A stretch of DNA of 64,000 nucleotides from Caballeronia arvi (lineage in GTDB: Bacteria > Pseudomonadota > Gammaproteobacteria > Burkholderiales > Burkholderiaceae): contig NZ_FCOM02000021.1 of assembly GCF_001544695.2 (NCBI RefSeq), positions 1-64,000 on the forward strand, given 5' to 3'. This document shows, piece by piece, positions 1-8,163 of the stretch. Position numbers and translations under genes: made by a program. Each line of letters begins with the position of its first letter. The stretch's first letter is position 1. A model generated the notes under the pieces. That model had not been told where the DNA came from and did no database searches. It saw only the letters and a program-made list of their open reading frames with translations.

Positions 1-1256
1 GGCCCGGCGCGCAATGCGCTCGACAGACGCGCCCTGTCGCATGAACGCTCCCACATCGACACGAAAATCACCGCGCACGCATTGCTGATCACGCTGGTCA
101 AAGCGCGCGCCTCGGACATGAATCGATCGATGCCGACCAGGAGCGCGACGCCTGAAAGCGGCAGGTCGGGAATGACGGACAGCGTCGCGACGAGCGCGAC
201 CAGTCCGCTGCCCGATACGCCCGCCGCGCCCTTCGATGTGAGCAGCATGACCGCGAGCATGGTCGCGATCTGAGCTGCGGACAAGGGCACGTCGCAGGCC
301 TGTGCGATGAACATCGATGCGAGCGTGAGATAGATCGCGGTGCCGTCGAGGTTGAACGAATAGCCGGCGGGCAGCACGAGTCCGACGAGTCCTTTGTCGC
401 AGCCGAGCGCTTCGAGCTTGACGATCAGGCGTGGCAGCACCGGTTCCGTCGACGACGTCGCAAGCACGATGACGAGCTCCTCGCGGATATAGCGCAACAG
501 CCACCAGAGCGAGAAGCCGTGCAGCCGCGCGAGCGGACCGAGCACCAGTACGACGAACGCCACGCACGCCGCATAGAACGTCACTATCAGCATGCCCAGC
601 GAGCCGATCGAGTGGATGCCGAACCGTCCGACCGTGAAGGCCATCGCGCCGAATGCGCCGAGAGGCGCGAGCCGCATGATCATCGCGAGGATGCGGAACA
701 GCACGTTCGCGACGCCGGTGATCAATTCCTGTACCGGGCGCCCGGCACTTCGACTGGCGTTCAATGCAAAGCCGAACAGCAGTGCGAGCAGCAGCACCGG
801 CAGCACCTCTCCTTTCTCGAAGGCGCCGACGAGCGTTTCAGGAATCGTGTGCAGCACGAATTCGACGAGTCCACGAGGCTGCGCGCGCGTCGCGTATTGC
901 GCGAGAAACGTGGTATCCAGGTGCCGCACGTCGATGTGCAGTCCCGCGCCCGGGCGGAGCACGAACGCGGCGGCGAGCCCCAGGACGAGCGCAGCGATGG
1001 TGAGAAAGTAGAACAATGCCAGCGCCTTCAGAATGGTCCGTCCTATCTTCGAGCCGCTCGTAAGCGAGGTGATGCCGCCGACGATCGTGCAAAACACGAT
1101 CGGGGCGATCATCATGCGGACCAAGGCAACGAACGCATCGCTGAGTAGTTTGAACGATGCGCCGGCTTGCGGCCAGAAGTGGCCGACTGTCATTCCAAGC
1201 GCCATTCCGAGCAAGACTTGCACATAAAGCAGCCTGGCCGACATCGCCCACTTCAT
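1..1256 (-). CDS. dctA: C4-dicarboxylate/proton symporter, DctA family (3' end outside window)
   Basis: Inner-membrane symporter of the DAACS (DctA/GltP) family, expected to import C4-dicarboxylates with protons. The reading frame is open from the ATG at 1256 to the window edge, about 418 residues against a usual length near 430, so only a short C-terminus is missing. It begins MKWAMSARLLYVQ. The family substrate-binding segments are clear: a serine/threonine-rich ATSSTEPVLPRL stretch, then the GYSFNLDGTAIY motif, then TSKGAAGVSGSG. Many hydrophobic segments are present. Its ATG overlaps the stop of the upstream LysR gene as ATGA, so the two are translationally coupled and the regulator probably controls the transporter. 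The family assignment is secure; preference for a dicarboxylate over glutamate/aspartate is inferred. Confidence 0.88.
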   Translation of the reverse strand, partial: MKWAMSARLLYVQVLLGMALGMTVGHFWPQAGASFKLLSDAFVALVRMMIAPIVFCTIVGGITSLTSGSKIGRTILKALALFYFLTIAALVLGLAAAFVLRPGAGLHIDVRHLDTTFLAQYATRAQPRGLVEFVLHTIPETLVGAFEKGEVLPVLLLALLFGFALNASRSAGRPVQELITGVANVLFRILAMIMRLAPLGAFGAMAFTVGRFGIHSIGSLGMLIVTFYAACVAFVVLVLGPLARLHGFSLWWLLRYIREELVIVLATSSTEPVLPRLIVKLEALGCDKGLVGLVLPAGYSFNLDGTAIYLTLASMFIAQACDVPLSAAQIATMLAVMLLTSKGAAGVSGSGLVALVATLSVIPDLPLSGVALLVGIDRFMSEARALTSVISNACAVIFVSMWERSCDRARLSSALRAG

Positions 1257-2185
1257 TTCGATGCCTTCGCTGCCTTGGCGCTAGCAATGCCGGTGCGCTT
1301 CGTATCGAGGATCGTCTGGTAGAACTGCCGCGCCGCCGGCGTGAGCGGACGCCCGCGGCGTCTGACGATTCCAACGCGTCGGGTCACGACCGGATCGACG
1401 AGCGGCACGCTCGTGAGGATTGGATGATCGTGCGCGGGCATGGCCATCGAGGGCACGGCGGCAACACCCAGCCCCGCTTCGATGAGGCCGAGCATGGTCG
1501 TGACATGACGGGTCTCGCACACGCTCGGTTGCTTCGGAGACACGGCGGTCAGCGCCTGATCGAGCAGCAGCCGGTTTCCCGACGTCTTGTCCACGGAGAC
1601 GTAATCATGCTCATAGAGCTCGCTCCAGGACACGCGCTTTTTCCGGGCAAGCGGATGATCGCGTCGGCAGGCCGCGACGAACCGCTCCTGAAGGAGAACC
1701 TTGAATTCGACCTCGGATTCCTGGCTGCCCATGAAACTGACGCCGAAATCGGCTTCGCCGCTGATCACCGCGCCGAGCACTTCATTCGCACCCGAGTCGA
1801 GCAACTTGACCCGGATTCGCGGATAGCGGCTGTGATAGGTCGCCACGACGTTCGGCAGGAAATAATACGCAACCGATGGCACGCATGCGATCGTCACATG
1901 GCCCAGACGACTCGTCGAAACGTCGCGTATGCCGAGCAGCGCGACGTCGAGGTCATCGAGCAGTTGTTCGGCGCTCGGAGCGAAAACGCGTCCCACCGTC
2001 GTGAGCGTGACGCTTCGGGTCGTTCGCTCGAAAAGCCGTACGCCAAGGGCCTCTTCGAGCTTTTCGATGCGGCGGCTCAAGGCGGGTTGTGAAATGCTGA
2101 CCGCCTCGGCGGCTTTGCGGAAACTCCCCAGTTCCACCACCGCTCGAAACGCCTGCAAATCGTTGAGATCGAAGTTGACGCCCAC
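1253..2185 (-). CDS. LysR-family transcriptional regulator coupled to the dctA-like gene
   Basis: DNA-binding regulator of the LysR family, about 310 residues. The N-terminal winged helix-turn-helix is recognisable (DLQAFRAVVELGSFRKAAE followed by ISQPALSRRIEKLEEALG). The C-terminal half is the periplasmic-binding-protein-like effector domain. I chose the GTG at 2185 as start because a GGGGGA ribosome-binding site lies six bases upstream; the frame stays open to 2242, where a longer start would add about 19 unconserved residues. The stop overlaps the start of the dctA-like gene by ATGA. This tandem co-directional arrangement is unlike the usual divergent LysR layout and suggests that regulator and transporter are made from one mRNA, with autoregulation likely. 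The effector is unknown. Confidence 0.85.
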   Translation of the reverse strand: MGVNFDLNDLQAFRAVVELGSFRKAAEAVSISQPALSRRIEKLEEALGVRLFERTTRSVTLTTVGRVFAPSAEQLLDDLDVALLGIRDVSTSRLGHVTIACVPSVAYYFLPNVVATYHSRYPRIRVKLLDSGANEVLGAVISGEADFGVSFMGSQESEVEFKVLLQERFVAACRRDHPLARKKRVSWSELYEHDYVSVDKTSGNRLLLDQALTAVSPKQPSVCETRHVTTMLGLIEAGLGVAAVPSMAMPAHDHPILTSVPLVDPVVTRRVGIVRRRGRPLTPAARQFYQTILDTKRTGIASAKAAKASK

Positions 2186-2314
2186 GAGCCATCCCCCGTA
2201 AATGCGGCTATTTTGCACGATAGGCACAAACAGCGACGTCACGCGGGAAAGAGATGCTCGCTAAAAAACTCCACGAACGCGCGCAAGTTCAGCGCGGGCA
2301 TCCGCATACACCCG

Positions 2315-3196
2315 CTACGGCTTGACGAACCTGAGCGTCATCCGATCCGATTCTCCGATCGCGGCATAGCGTGAACGGTCGACGTCGCCGCCCTGATACG
2401 TCGGCGGCAGCGACCACACGCCGTGCGGATGGTCTGTCGTATCCTTCGCGTTCGCATTGATCTCACTGCGCGCAACCAGCACGAAACCAGCCGCCTGCGC
2501 GTGCTCGATGACGAACGCTTCAGTCACGTATCCGGAATCGATCATCTGCTGCACGGTCGTTCCCGGCCGCGCGCGATGCTCTTCGACGCCGAGTTCACCG
2601 CCATGCTTCAACGCGCCGTAGAACGCGCGCAGGTTCGCATCGAGCTGCCCGTCCTTGATCCAGTTATGGATGTTCCGAAACGTCAGCACGCGGTCGAATC
2701 GCTCATGCGCGTCGAAGCCGCTGAACTGGCCTGCGTGCAATGTGCCGACGACGACCTTGCCATACAGCGCCGGAGCATTCGCGAGCTTGCGCCGATAGGC
2801 TGTATCCGTCGCATTGTCCTCGGCGGCGAGATCGGCGGACGTGCTGAGATATTGCGCTTCGTAAAGCTGACCTGCATCGCGCAGCCAGGGCGCGAGAATG
2901 TCCGTGTACCATCCTCCTCCCGGCGCGATCTCCAGCACCGCCTGCGTCGGGACGAGGCCGAAGAACTCGAGCGTTTCTTTCGGATGGCGATAGACGTCGC
3001 GGGCACGCGCCTTGTCGCTGCGTTGCGATCCGCCGATCGCCGCATCAAGCGACGCGGCGCTCGCAGCTTGCGACTGCGAATCAGGCGATGAATTCCGCGC
3101 ATCCAACGAAGAGGACGCGCATCCGGTCAGGGTCAGCATGAAGGCGGTGGCGGCGACCGTGATTGCGCGCGCCCGTACAAGTCGATGATGGGTCAT
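2315..3196 (-). CDS. exported lipoprotein with class I SAM methyltransferase fold (COG4798-like)
   Basis: About 293 residues. The ATG at 3196 (MTHHRLVRARAITV) gives a clean lipoprotein signal: a basic start, a hydrophobic stretch, then the lipobox LTGC near residues 22-25, so the protein should be lipidated and exported. The mature part has a class I methyltransferase core, with VLEIAPGGGWYTDIL as the SAM-binding motif I and a later FDRVLTFRNIHNW segment. The frame extends upstream to 3274, but those residues would bury the signal peptide. A methyltransferase fold outside the cytoplasm is odd because SAM is cytosolic; homologues of this type are known but their function is not established. 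It stands alone between the LysR gene and the ABC transporter genes, all on the same strand. Confidence 0.75.
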   Translation of the reverse strand: MTHHRLVRARAITVAATAFMLTLTGCASSSLDARNSSPDSQSQAASAASLDAAIGGSQRSDKARARDVYRHPKETLEFFGLVPTQAVLEIAPGGGWYTDILAPWLRDAGQLYEAQYLSTSADLAAEDNATDTAYRRKLANAPALYGKVVVGTLHAGQFSGFDAHERFDRVLTFRNIHNWIKDGQLDANLRAFYGALKHGGELGVEEHRARPGTTVQQMIDSGYVTEAFVIEHAQAAGFVLVARSEINANAKDTTDHPHGVWSLPPTYQGGDVDRSRYAAIGESDRMTLRFVKP

Positions 3197-3273
3197 TGAG
3201 CAGAGGCAGGTGTGAGATACGACACACGATACGCGTTTCTTGCACACTCCGCCCTGTCTTCCCATAGCACGCA

Positions 3274-4083
3274 CTACGCCATCTCGTTCCCGAGTCCCGC
3301 CAGAAAGCGCTTGCAGCGGTCGGTCCGGGGAGTGAACAGAACCTCGCTCGAATCGCCTTCCTCGACGATCTGCCCCGCTTCCATGAAGACGGTCTTGTCG
3401 GACACCTGCCGCGCGAAGGCCATCTCGTGCGTGGCAATGAGCATCGTCATGCCGGATTCGCGCACGTCGCGGATCACGTTCAGCACTTCCTGCACGGTCT
3501 CGGGGTCCAGCGCGGAAGTCGGCTCATCGAACAACATGATCTGCGGGTCCATCGCCATGGCTCTTGCAATCGCCACGCGCTGCTGCTGACCGCCGGAAAG
3601 CTGCCGCGGAAAGCTGCCTGCCTTGCTGCCCAAGCCAACGCGTTCGAGCAGATCCATGCCCGTCTTGCGCGCCCGCTCGGCGCTTTCTCCGCGCACGAGC
3701 CGCAGACCGGACGTCACGTTGTCCAGTGCTGTCATGTGCGGGAACAGGTTGAAGCTCTGGAACACCATGCCGACGTGCTCGCGCTGTTTTGCAAGGGCGT
3801 TCGCTCCCAGGCGACGCCGACGCCCGCCGTCGCTCCTGTAGCCGACTTCGAAATCGCCGACTTCGAAATCGCCGACTTCGATGCTGCCGGACGAGACCTC
3901 CTCCAGCGCATTCACACAACGAAGCAAGGTGCTCTTGCCCGACCCGCTCGGTCCGATCAGTGCGACGGCGCTGCCTTTCGATACGTCGAGCGACACCGAC
4001 TTCAAGGCCTCGTAAGCGCCATAGTGCTTCACGAGCCCGCGCACGCGCAGGAAGGGAGCTTTGTCCTGGTGATTTCGCATCAT
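3274..4083 (-). CDS. polar amino-acid ABC transporter, ATP-binding subunit
   Basis: Cytoplasmic ATPase of a HisP/GlnQ-type importer, about 269 residues. Walker A is GPSGSGKS (near 44-51), the Q-loop sits in MVFQSFNLFPHM, the signature is [14 protein letters not shown] (near 162), and Walker B is IMLFDEPTSALDPE (near 182). The start at 4083 overlaps the permease stop as ATGA, implying coupling; an adjacent ATG at 4080 is also possible. An unusual feature is an in-frame repeat (VGDFEVGDFEVG) between Walker A and the Q-loop, encoded by a 15-bp tandem DNA repeat and followed by an arginine-rich stretch. The operon context (binding protein, DapA-family enzyme, permease, ATPase) points to uptake of an amino acid or a related acid. 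Confidence 0.9.
   Translation of the reverse strand: MMRNHQDKAPFLRVRGLVKHYGAYEALKSVSLDVSKGSAVALIGPSGSGKSTLLRCVNALEEVSSGSIEVGDFEVGDFEVGYRSDGGRRRRLGANALAKQREHVGMVFQSFNLFPHMTALDNVTSGLRLVRGESAERARKTGMDLLERVGLGSKAGSFPRQLSGGQQQRVAIARAMAMDPQIMLFDEPTSALDPETVQEVLNVIRDVRESGMTMLIATHEMAFARQVSDKTVFMEAGQIVEEGDSSEVLFTPRTDRCKRFLAGLGNEMA
3841..3885. repeat. 15-bp in-frame tandem repeat inside the ABC ATPase gene
   Basis: The 15-mer gccgacttcgaaatc occurs at 3841-3855 and again at 3856-3870, and a third copy starting at 3871 matches for its first eleven bases. On the coding strand it gives the repeated residues VGDFE. Multiples of three keep the frame, so this looks like slippage-generated variation in a surface loop of the ATPase. 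Confidence 0.9.
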
Positions 4084-4799
4084 TGCTGCTCCGCCAGTTT
4101 GGTCTTGACTGAACTCGAACGGCCGCGCGCCTCGGCGAACCACCGGGAATTGCGTCGTTCGAAGCCGTTCTGCAGCAGCGTCCAGATAGCCGTGACAGCG
4201 AGATAGTAGATCGTCGCTACGGTCAGCGCTTCGAGCACGCGGAAGTCGGATTGCGTGAGGCTGTCGGTGGCGCGGAAGAGTTCGGTCATCGAGATCACGG
4301 AGACGAGCGACGTGTTCTTCAGCTGCCGCACGAACTCATTGCCGAGCGGCGGAATGGCGATGCGAAACGCCTGCGGAAAAACGATCGCGCGCATGATGGT
4401 CGCGGGCCGCATGCCGACGGCGCGCGCCGCTTCCCATTGCGCGATCGGCACCGCCGATAGTGACGACCGCACGATCTCCGCCACATAGGGACTCTCGGAG
4501 AGCATCAGCCCGATGATGGCCGCTTCCATCACCGAAAACCGGATGCCCAGTTGAGGAACGGCGCTGTAGAGAAAGACCAGTTGCACGAGAAGCGGTGTCG
4601 CGCGAAAGAACGCGACATAGCCCTGATAGAAGGCTCGCGTCACGCGGCTGTCGATTCCGCCGATGAGCGCGATCAACGTGCCGAGCACGATCGCCAGCAG
4701 CAGCGTGACGATGGTGAACCAGACCGTCGTCCACAAGCCCGTGAGAATCGAAGGTTCCACCAGGTCCCGAAAGAATACCGACCAGTCCCATACATGCAT
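4080..4799 (-). CDS. polar amino-acid ABC transporter, permease subunit (HisM/GlnP type)
   Basis: Inner-membrane permease of 239 residues, normal for the HisMQ family. It has several hydrophobic segments, starting with TVWFTIVTLLLAIVLGTLIALIGG residues in the N-terminal third. The cytoplasmic EAA loop that contacts the ATPase is visible as QWEAARAVGMRPATIMRAIVFPQAFRIAIPP. The stop overlaps the start of the ATPase by four bases, and the start lies 16 bases downstream of the DapA-family gene, so all four genes from 6511 to 3274 are likely one operon. A single permease gene suggests a homodimeric channel. The substrate cannot be read from sequence; the genes around it favour an amino acid. Confidence 0.9.
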   Translation of the reverse strand: MHVWDWSVFFRDLVEPSILTGLWTTVWFTIVTLLLAIVLGTLIALIGGIDSRVTRAFYQGYVAFFRATPLLVQLVFLYSAVPQLGIRFSVMEAAIIGLMLSESPYVAEIVRSSLSAVPIAQWEAARAVGMRPATIMRAIVFPQAFRIAIPPLGNEFVRQLKNTSLVSVISMTELFRATDSLTQSDFRVLEALTVATIYYLAVTAIWTLLQNGFERRNSRWFAEARGRSSSVKTKLAEQQ

Positions 4800-4815
4800 C
4801 GCCGTTCTCCTGTCC

Positions 4816-5718
4816 TTATCGCGGAATAGCCGTGACGTCCGCGCGATCGAGCAGCTTCTTCAGCTCGACGCGCAACGCTTCGGGGGAGGCCGCAATCGGT
4901 TCACGCGGGTCGCCGAGCGGCAGTCCGCGCAGCGCGGCGCCGGCCTTGGCGAGCGCCACATAGCCATTGAGCAGCATGAAGTCGATGATCGGCCAGAGCT
5001 TGTCCCAGACCTGCAGCGAAGCGACCATGTCGCCATCGATCGATACCGCGTCGTAGAGCTGCACGCACAGCTCCGGAATGAACGTCGACGCCCCGATGAT
5101 CGTGCCCGGCGCACCATGCGCGAGCACCGCGAGCAACGCGGGATCGGAACCGGCGAGCACGGTCGGCGCGTCCGGATTGCTCAGCATGCGCATCGTGCGC
5201 GTGAAGTTCTGCGGACTGTCCTTGATATGCGAGACGAGGCCTTCGCGACGCAGCGCCACCATCTGCGCTTCGGTGATGTCGATTCCGGTGATGCCCGGCG
5301 TGTCGTAATAGATGATCGGACCGCCCGCGATCGTCACGACCTTTTCGAGGAAGCGCTGCACGTCGGTGAACTTGAGCCGGTCGAAATAAGGCGTGACGAC
5401 GAGCATCTGATCGACGCCGAGCTCCTTCGCATGACGCGTGAGATCGAGCGTGTCGCGCACATTGCTCGACCCGACATGCGCGATGACATCCGTTCTGCCC
5501 TTGCCCACTTCGCTGCCGATTTCGAAGAGACGTCTGCGCTCCGCGACCGTCAACGAAGGATGTTCGCCCGTCGATCCGCTCAGCACGACACCATGAATGC
5601 CGGCGTCGATCTGGAACTCGATGAGCCGCTTGTAGGCGCTTTCGTCGATCGAATTCCTGTCGCTGGAAAACGGCGTGAGAATGGCGCTCAGAATGCCTTT
5701 CAGTTCCTGCTTCATCAA
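4816..5718 (-). CDS. DapA-family (dihydrodipicolinate synthase / N-acetylneuraminate lyase superfamily) enzyme
   Basis: A 300-residue TIM-barrel class I aldolase-type enzyme. The pyruvate-carboxylate-binding motif is GSTGE (residues 48-52), the catalytic tyrosine lies in IIYYDTPG (137/138) and the Schiff-base lysine is K166 in HIKDSP. These features fix the superfamily but not the reaction, which could be aldol cleavage or synthesis, or dehydration of a keto acid. True DapA for lysine synthesis is not expected inside a transporter operon, so a catabolic role is more likely. The gene lies between the binding-protein gene and the permease gene. Two ATGs at the start (5718 and 5715) are equally usable. 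Confidence 0.85.
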   Translation of the reverse strand: MMKQELKGILSAILTPFSSDRNSIDESAYKRLIEFQIDAGIHGVVLSGSTGEHPSLTVAERRRLFEIGSEVGKGRTDVIAHVGSSNVRDTLDLTRHAKELGVDQMLVVTPYFDRLKFTDVQRFLEKVVTIAGGPIIYYDTPGITGIDITEAQMVALRREGLVSHIKDSPQNFTRTMRMLSNPDAPTVLAGSDPALLAVLAHGAPGTIIGASTFIPELCVQLYDAVSIDGDMVASLQVWDKLWPIIDFMLLNGYVALAKAGAALRGLPLGDPREPIAASPEALRVELKKLLDRADVTAIPR

Positions 5719-5728
5719 CCTCTCCTTG

Positions 5729-6511
5729 TCAAAAGCTCTTGATGGCGGCGCTCTCGATGCCCCACTGTTTGAGGATCGCGTCGTACGTGCCGTTCGATTT
5801 CATTTCCTTCAGGCCATTGCGCACTTTCAGCGCGAGGTCCTCACGATTCTTCGGCACGCCGATGCCGAGCATCATCGGGCTGATGCCGGTCGCAATCTTT
5901 CGGTAGCCGTTGTTGTGCTGCATGAAGTAGGAGATCAGCGAGTCCGTCGCGATGAACCCGTCCACGCTGTCGTTTTCGAGCGCGCGCAACGCGATCGGCT
6001 GCGTGTCGAAGGCCTGTATCGTGATCGGCGGCTTCTTCGCCGACTCGCATTGCTGGCTTTGCGCCTGAAGCACTTTCATCGAGCCCGAGCCTTGCAGCAC
6101 GCTGGCGGAATGTCCGCACAGGCCGTCCAGTCCTTTGACCGCCGATGCATTCTTGACGATCACCGTCTGCGATGCCTCGATATACGGAACCATGTCGATC
6201 ACGCCCTGACGTTCGGGCGTGACATACATCGCCGCGCACACGATGTCGAAGCGATCCGCCTGCAAAGCGGGAATCAATCCCTTGAAGTCGAGATTCACGA
6301 ACTCGGGCGACGAGCCCATCTGCTTCGCCAGCGCGCCGCACAGCGTGACGTCGACGCCCGTGGGTTTGCGCGCCTGATCGAAGAAGCCCCACGGCATCTG
6401 CGTGAGCGATGTTCCGATGCGCAACTGGCCCGGCGCGCTGTCCGCATGCGCCACGCCGCACATCATCAAGCCTGCGAGCAGGCTCATTCCGATCCGCTTC
6501 ATACTTCGCAT
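5729..6511 (-). CDS. polar amino-acid ABC transporter, periplasmic binding protein (SBP_bac_3)
   Basis: A 260-residue periplasmic receptor with an N-terminal signal peptide (basic start MRSMKRIG, hydrophobic core, cleavage after VAHA). The mature part follows the SBP_bac_3 pattern: LRIGTSLTQMPWGFFD at the start, a VDVTLCGALAKQM segment, then FDIVCAAMYVTPERQ and a typical end LKEMKSNGTYDAILKQWGI. It is the first gene of the operon that continues into the DapA-family enzyme, permease and ATPase. The unusually high cysteine count (DVTLCG, DIVCAA, LDGLCG, QQCESA) allows disulfides in the periplasm. The ligand is an amino acid or related acid by family; nothing more specific can be read. Confidence 0.9.
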   Translation of the reverse strand: MRSMKRIGMSLLAGLMMCGVAHADSAPGQLRIGTSLTQMPWGFFDQARKPTGVDVTLCGALAKQMGSSPEFVNLDFKGLIPALQADRFDIVCAAMYVTPERQGVIDMVPYIEASQTVIVKNASAVKGLDGLCGHSASVLQGSGSMKVLQAQSQQCESAKKPPITIQAFDTQPIALRALENDSVDGFIATDSLISYFMQHNNGYRKIATGISPMMLGIGVPKNREDLALKVRNGLKEMKSNGTYDAILKQWGIESAAIKSF

Positions 6512-6628
6512 TGCACTCTCCTGTCCTTCGATATGTGAACGATCATGTCGCGGCCAAAAGCAGGCGCGCGCGTAGTCAGTACGTCGCTATTGCTCAACTT
6601 CAGCCACGCTGATCAGGTGCTGGAAGAA

Positions 6629-7786
6629 TCAGAAGCGATGCCGCATCCCGACGATGCCGAGAACCTGGTTCGGCGTCGTCGATGGCGTCAGGCCGTTGAG
6701 ATTCGCGACCGCGCTCGCGCCGGTGGAATCGGTGCCCGAAGCGTGCTGATAGATCACATCCGCATAGACGTCCGTGCGCTTCGAGAGCAGATAGACGGTG
6801 CCGAGCACACCCTGCTGGTACTTCACGTCGTTGATGCCGTAGCCCTTCGTATAGTCATACGCCGCGCCGACGAGCCACGACGGCGTGAACTGATACTTGA
6901 AGTTGAGTTCGGCGTTATGGAATCGCGCCGTGCCGCCCACGTTCGCAGCCGGCGTCGCCACGCCTGCCTGCGAACCGACGTTCCTGAACGCCGTGTTGGT
7001 GTACATCGCCCCGACGGTCGCCCCGCCGAACGTGTAGGAACCGCCCGCGGCGATGACCTCCTGCGTATTCGCCGACGCATAGCCCGAGAAGATGCGATTC
7101 GTCACGTTGATCGCGGTTGTGCTCGACGATGCGTTGTTGCCGTACAGCGAGAAATTCGGATTCCTGACGTTGAGATAGCCGACCCCGAACGCAAACGGTC
7201 CGCGGTTGTACGCAGCGCCCGCCGACCAGATCTGATTCCTGCCCGTCTGACCCGCGACGCCGCCCAGGCTATACAGGCCGCCGAACGTCAGGCCGCCGAA
7301 GGAGATGCTCTTGAACTTGATGGAATTGTTGATGCGATTCGTGCCGTTGACGTTGTCGAGATCGCCCGGATGTGCGCCGAAGTATGGCGACCACTGGTTG
7401 GCCGCTTCGAACGGTCCAGGGTAGTCCGTGAGCGAATCATAGTGGCGCCCGAGCGTGAACGATCCCACGCTCTGCGACGTGAAACCGACATACGCCTGTC
7501 GTCCGAAGAGATCGCCGCCCTGCCCCAGTCGACCGGTATTGAGGCTGTAGCCGCTTTCGATCACGAAGAGCGCGCCCAGGCCGCCACCCAGATCCTCGGT
7601 TCCGCGCAGGCCCCACCGACTGCCGTTGATGTTGCCGCTGGACATCTGCCAGACGCTGTGTCCGCCGGTGTTGTTGGCGTAGAGCACGCCGATATCGATG
7701 AGACCGTACAACGTGACCGAGCTTTGCGCATGCGCGAGCCCCGAGATACTCGCAAGTGCTGCAACAACGACCATTCTGGTTTTCAT
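6629..7786 (-). CDS. Gram-negative porin, Burkholderia type
   Basis: Outer-membrane general porin of about 385 residues. The start at 7786 gives a proper signal peptide (MKTRMVVVAALASISGLAHA) and a mature N-terminus QSSVTLYGLIDIGV that is characteristic of beta-proteobacterial trimeric porins. The frame is open upstream to 7888, but the extra residues lack signal character. The loop-3-like SLTDYPGPFEAANQW region and the C-terminal VGMRHRF, which ends in phenylalanine as needed for outer-membrane assembly, are present. It is transcribed away from the set A DapA-family gene across a 377-bp spacer full of candidate operator sequences, so it may be co-regulated with that catabolic operon. Confidence 0.92.
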   Translation of the reverse strand: MKTRMVVVAALASISGLAHAQSSVTLYGLIDIGVLYANNTGGHSVWQMSSGNINGSRWGLRGTEDLGGGLGALFVIESGYSLNTGRLGQGGDLFGRQAYVGFTSQSVGSFTLGRHYDSLTDYPGPFEAANQWSPYFGAHPGDLDNVNGTNRINNSIKFKSISFGGLTFGGLYSLGGVAGQTGRNQIWSAGAAYNRGPFAFGVGYLNVRNPNFSLYGNNASSSTTAINVTNRIFSGYASANTQEVIAAGGSYTFGGATVGAMYTNTAFRNVGSQAGVATPAANVGGTARFHNAELNFKYQFTPSWLVGAAYDYTKGYGINDVKYQQGVLGTVYLLSKRTDVYADVIYQHASGTDSTGASAVANLNGLTPSTTPNQVLGIVGMRHRF

Positions 7787-8163
7787 ATGAACGAACCTGT
7801 GCGAGAAGTGACGATTTGGCCGCGATGCGGCGCTCCACGATGTTCGAGTGCTGATGACCCGACCTGGAGCGCAGCGTAGGCAAGTCAAAAATCCCGCTTG
7901 TCAAACTCGCTTTCCCGCTAACTTTTTGGATAAGCGCCGCTAAAGGATCGGGGCACGAAGGCGGCGCCGTCATATCGCGCGCAGCCTGCGCGAGCGCTTG
8001 CCAGGCCTATGGAAAACCCGTATTTCCGGGCGTCAGATAAAGACCCGCTAATGGACTTCTTTAGCGCGCGTGATGCTAAAGCGCCCGCGATTTTTGTTTC
8101 TCTAATGTTCAGGAAGGCGGACGCCAACGCGGTCCAACTCCGAACCGAACCCATCGAGGAACC
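7787..8163. promoter_or_regulatory. divergent control region between porin and set A operon
   Basis: No gene was found in this 377-bp spacer. It contains three CCGCTAA boxes (7915-7921, 7938-7944 and 8045-8051), two imperfect T-N11-A elements (ATAA-N7-TAAA at 7930-7944 and ATAA-N7-CTAA at 8037-8051) and a perfect inverted repeat CTTTAGC-N9-GCTAAAG at 8059-8081. A GAGGAA ribosome-binding site precedes the ATG at 8164. The density of related boxes suggests binding by a LysR-type regulator, probably the one encoded at 12508. Confidence 0.55.
8059..8081. promoter_or_regulatory. perfect inverted repeat upstream of the set A operon
   Basis: CTTTAGC (8059-8065) and GCTAAAG (8075-8081) form a seven-base perfect palindrome with a nine-base spacer, 82 bases before the DapA-family start. 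There is no T-run after it, so it is a better operator than terminator candidate. Confidence 0.5.

Noticed and set aside
4663-5742. Long open frame (359 codons) on the plus strand over the DapA-family and binding-protein genes
   Set aside because: It is rich in Arg, His, Asp and Glu without domains, the usual antisense shadow in GC-rich DNA, and it lies opposite well-recognised genes.
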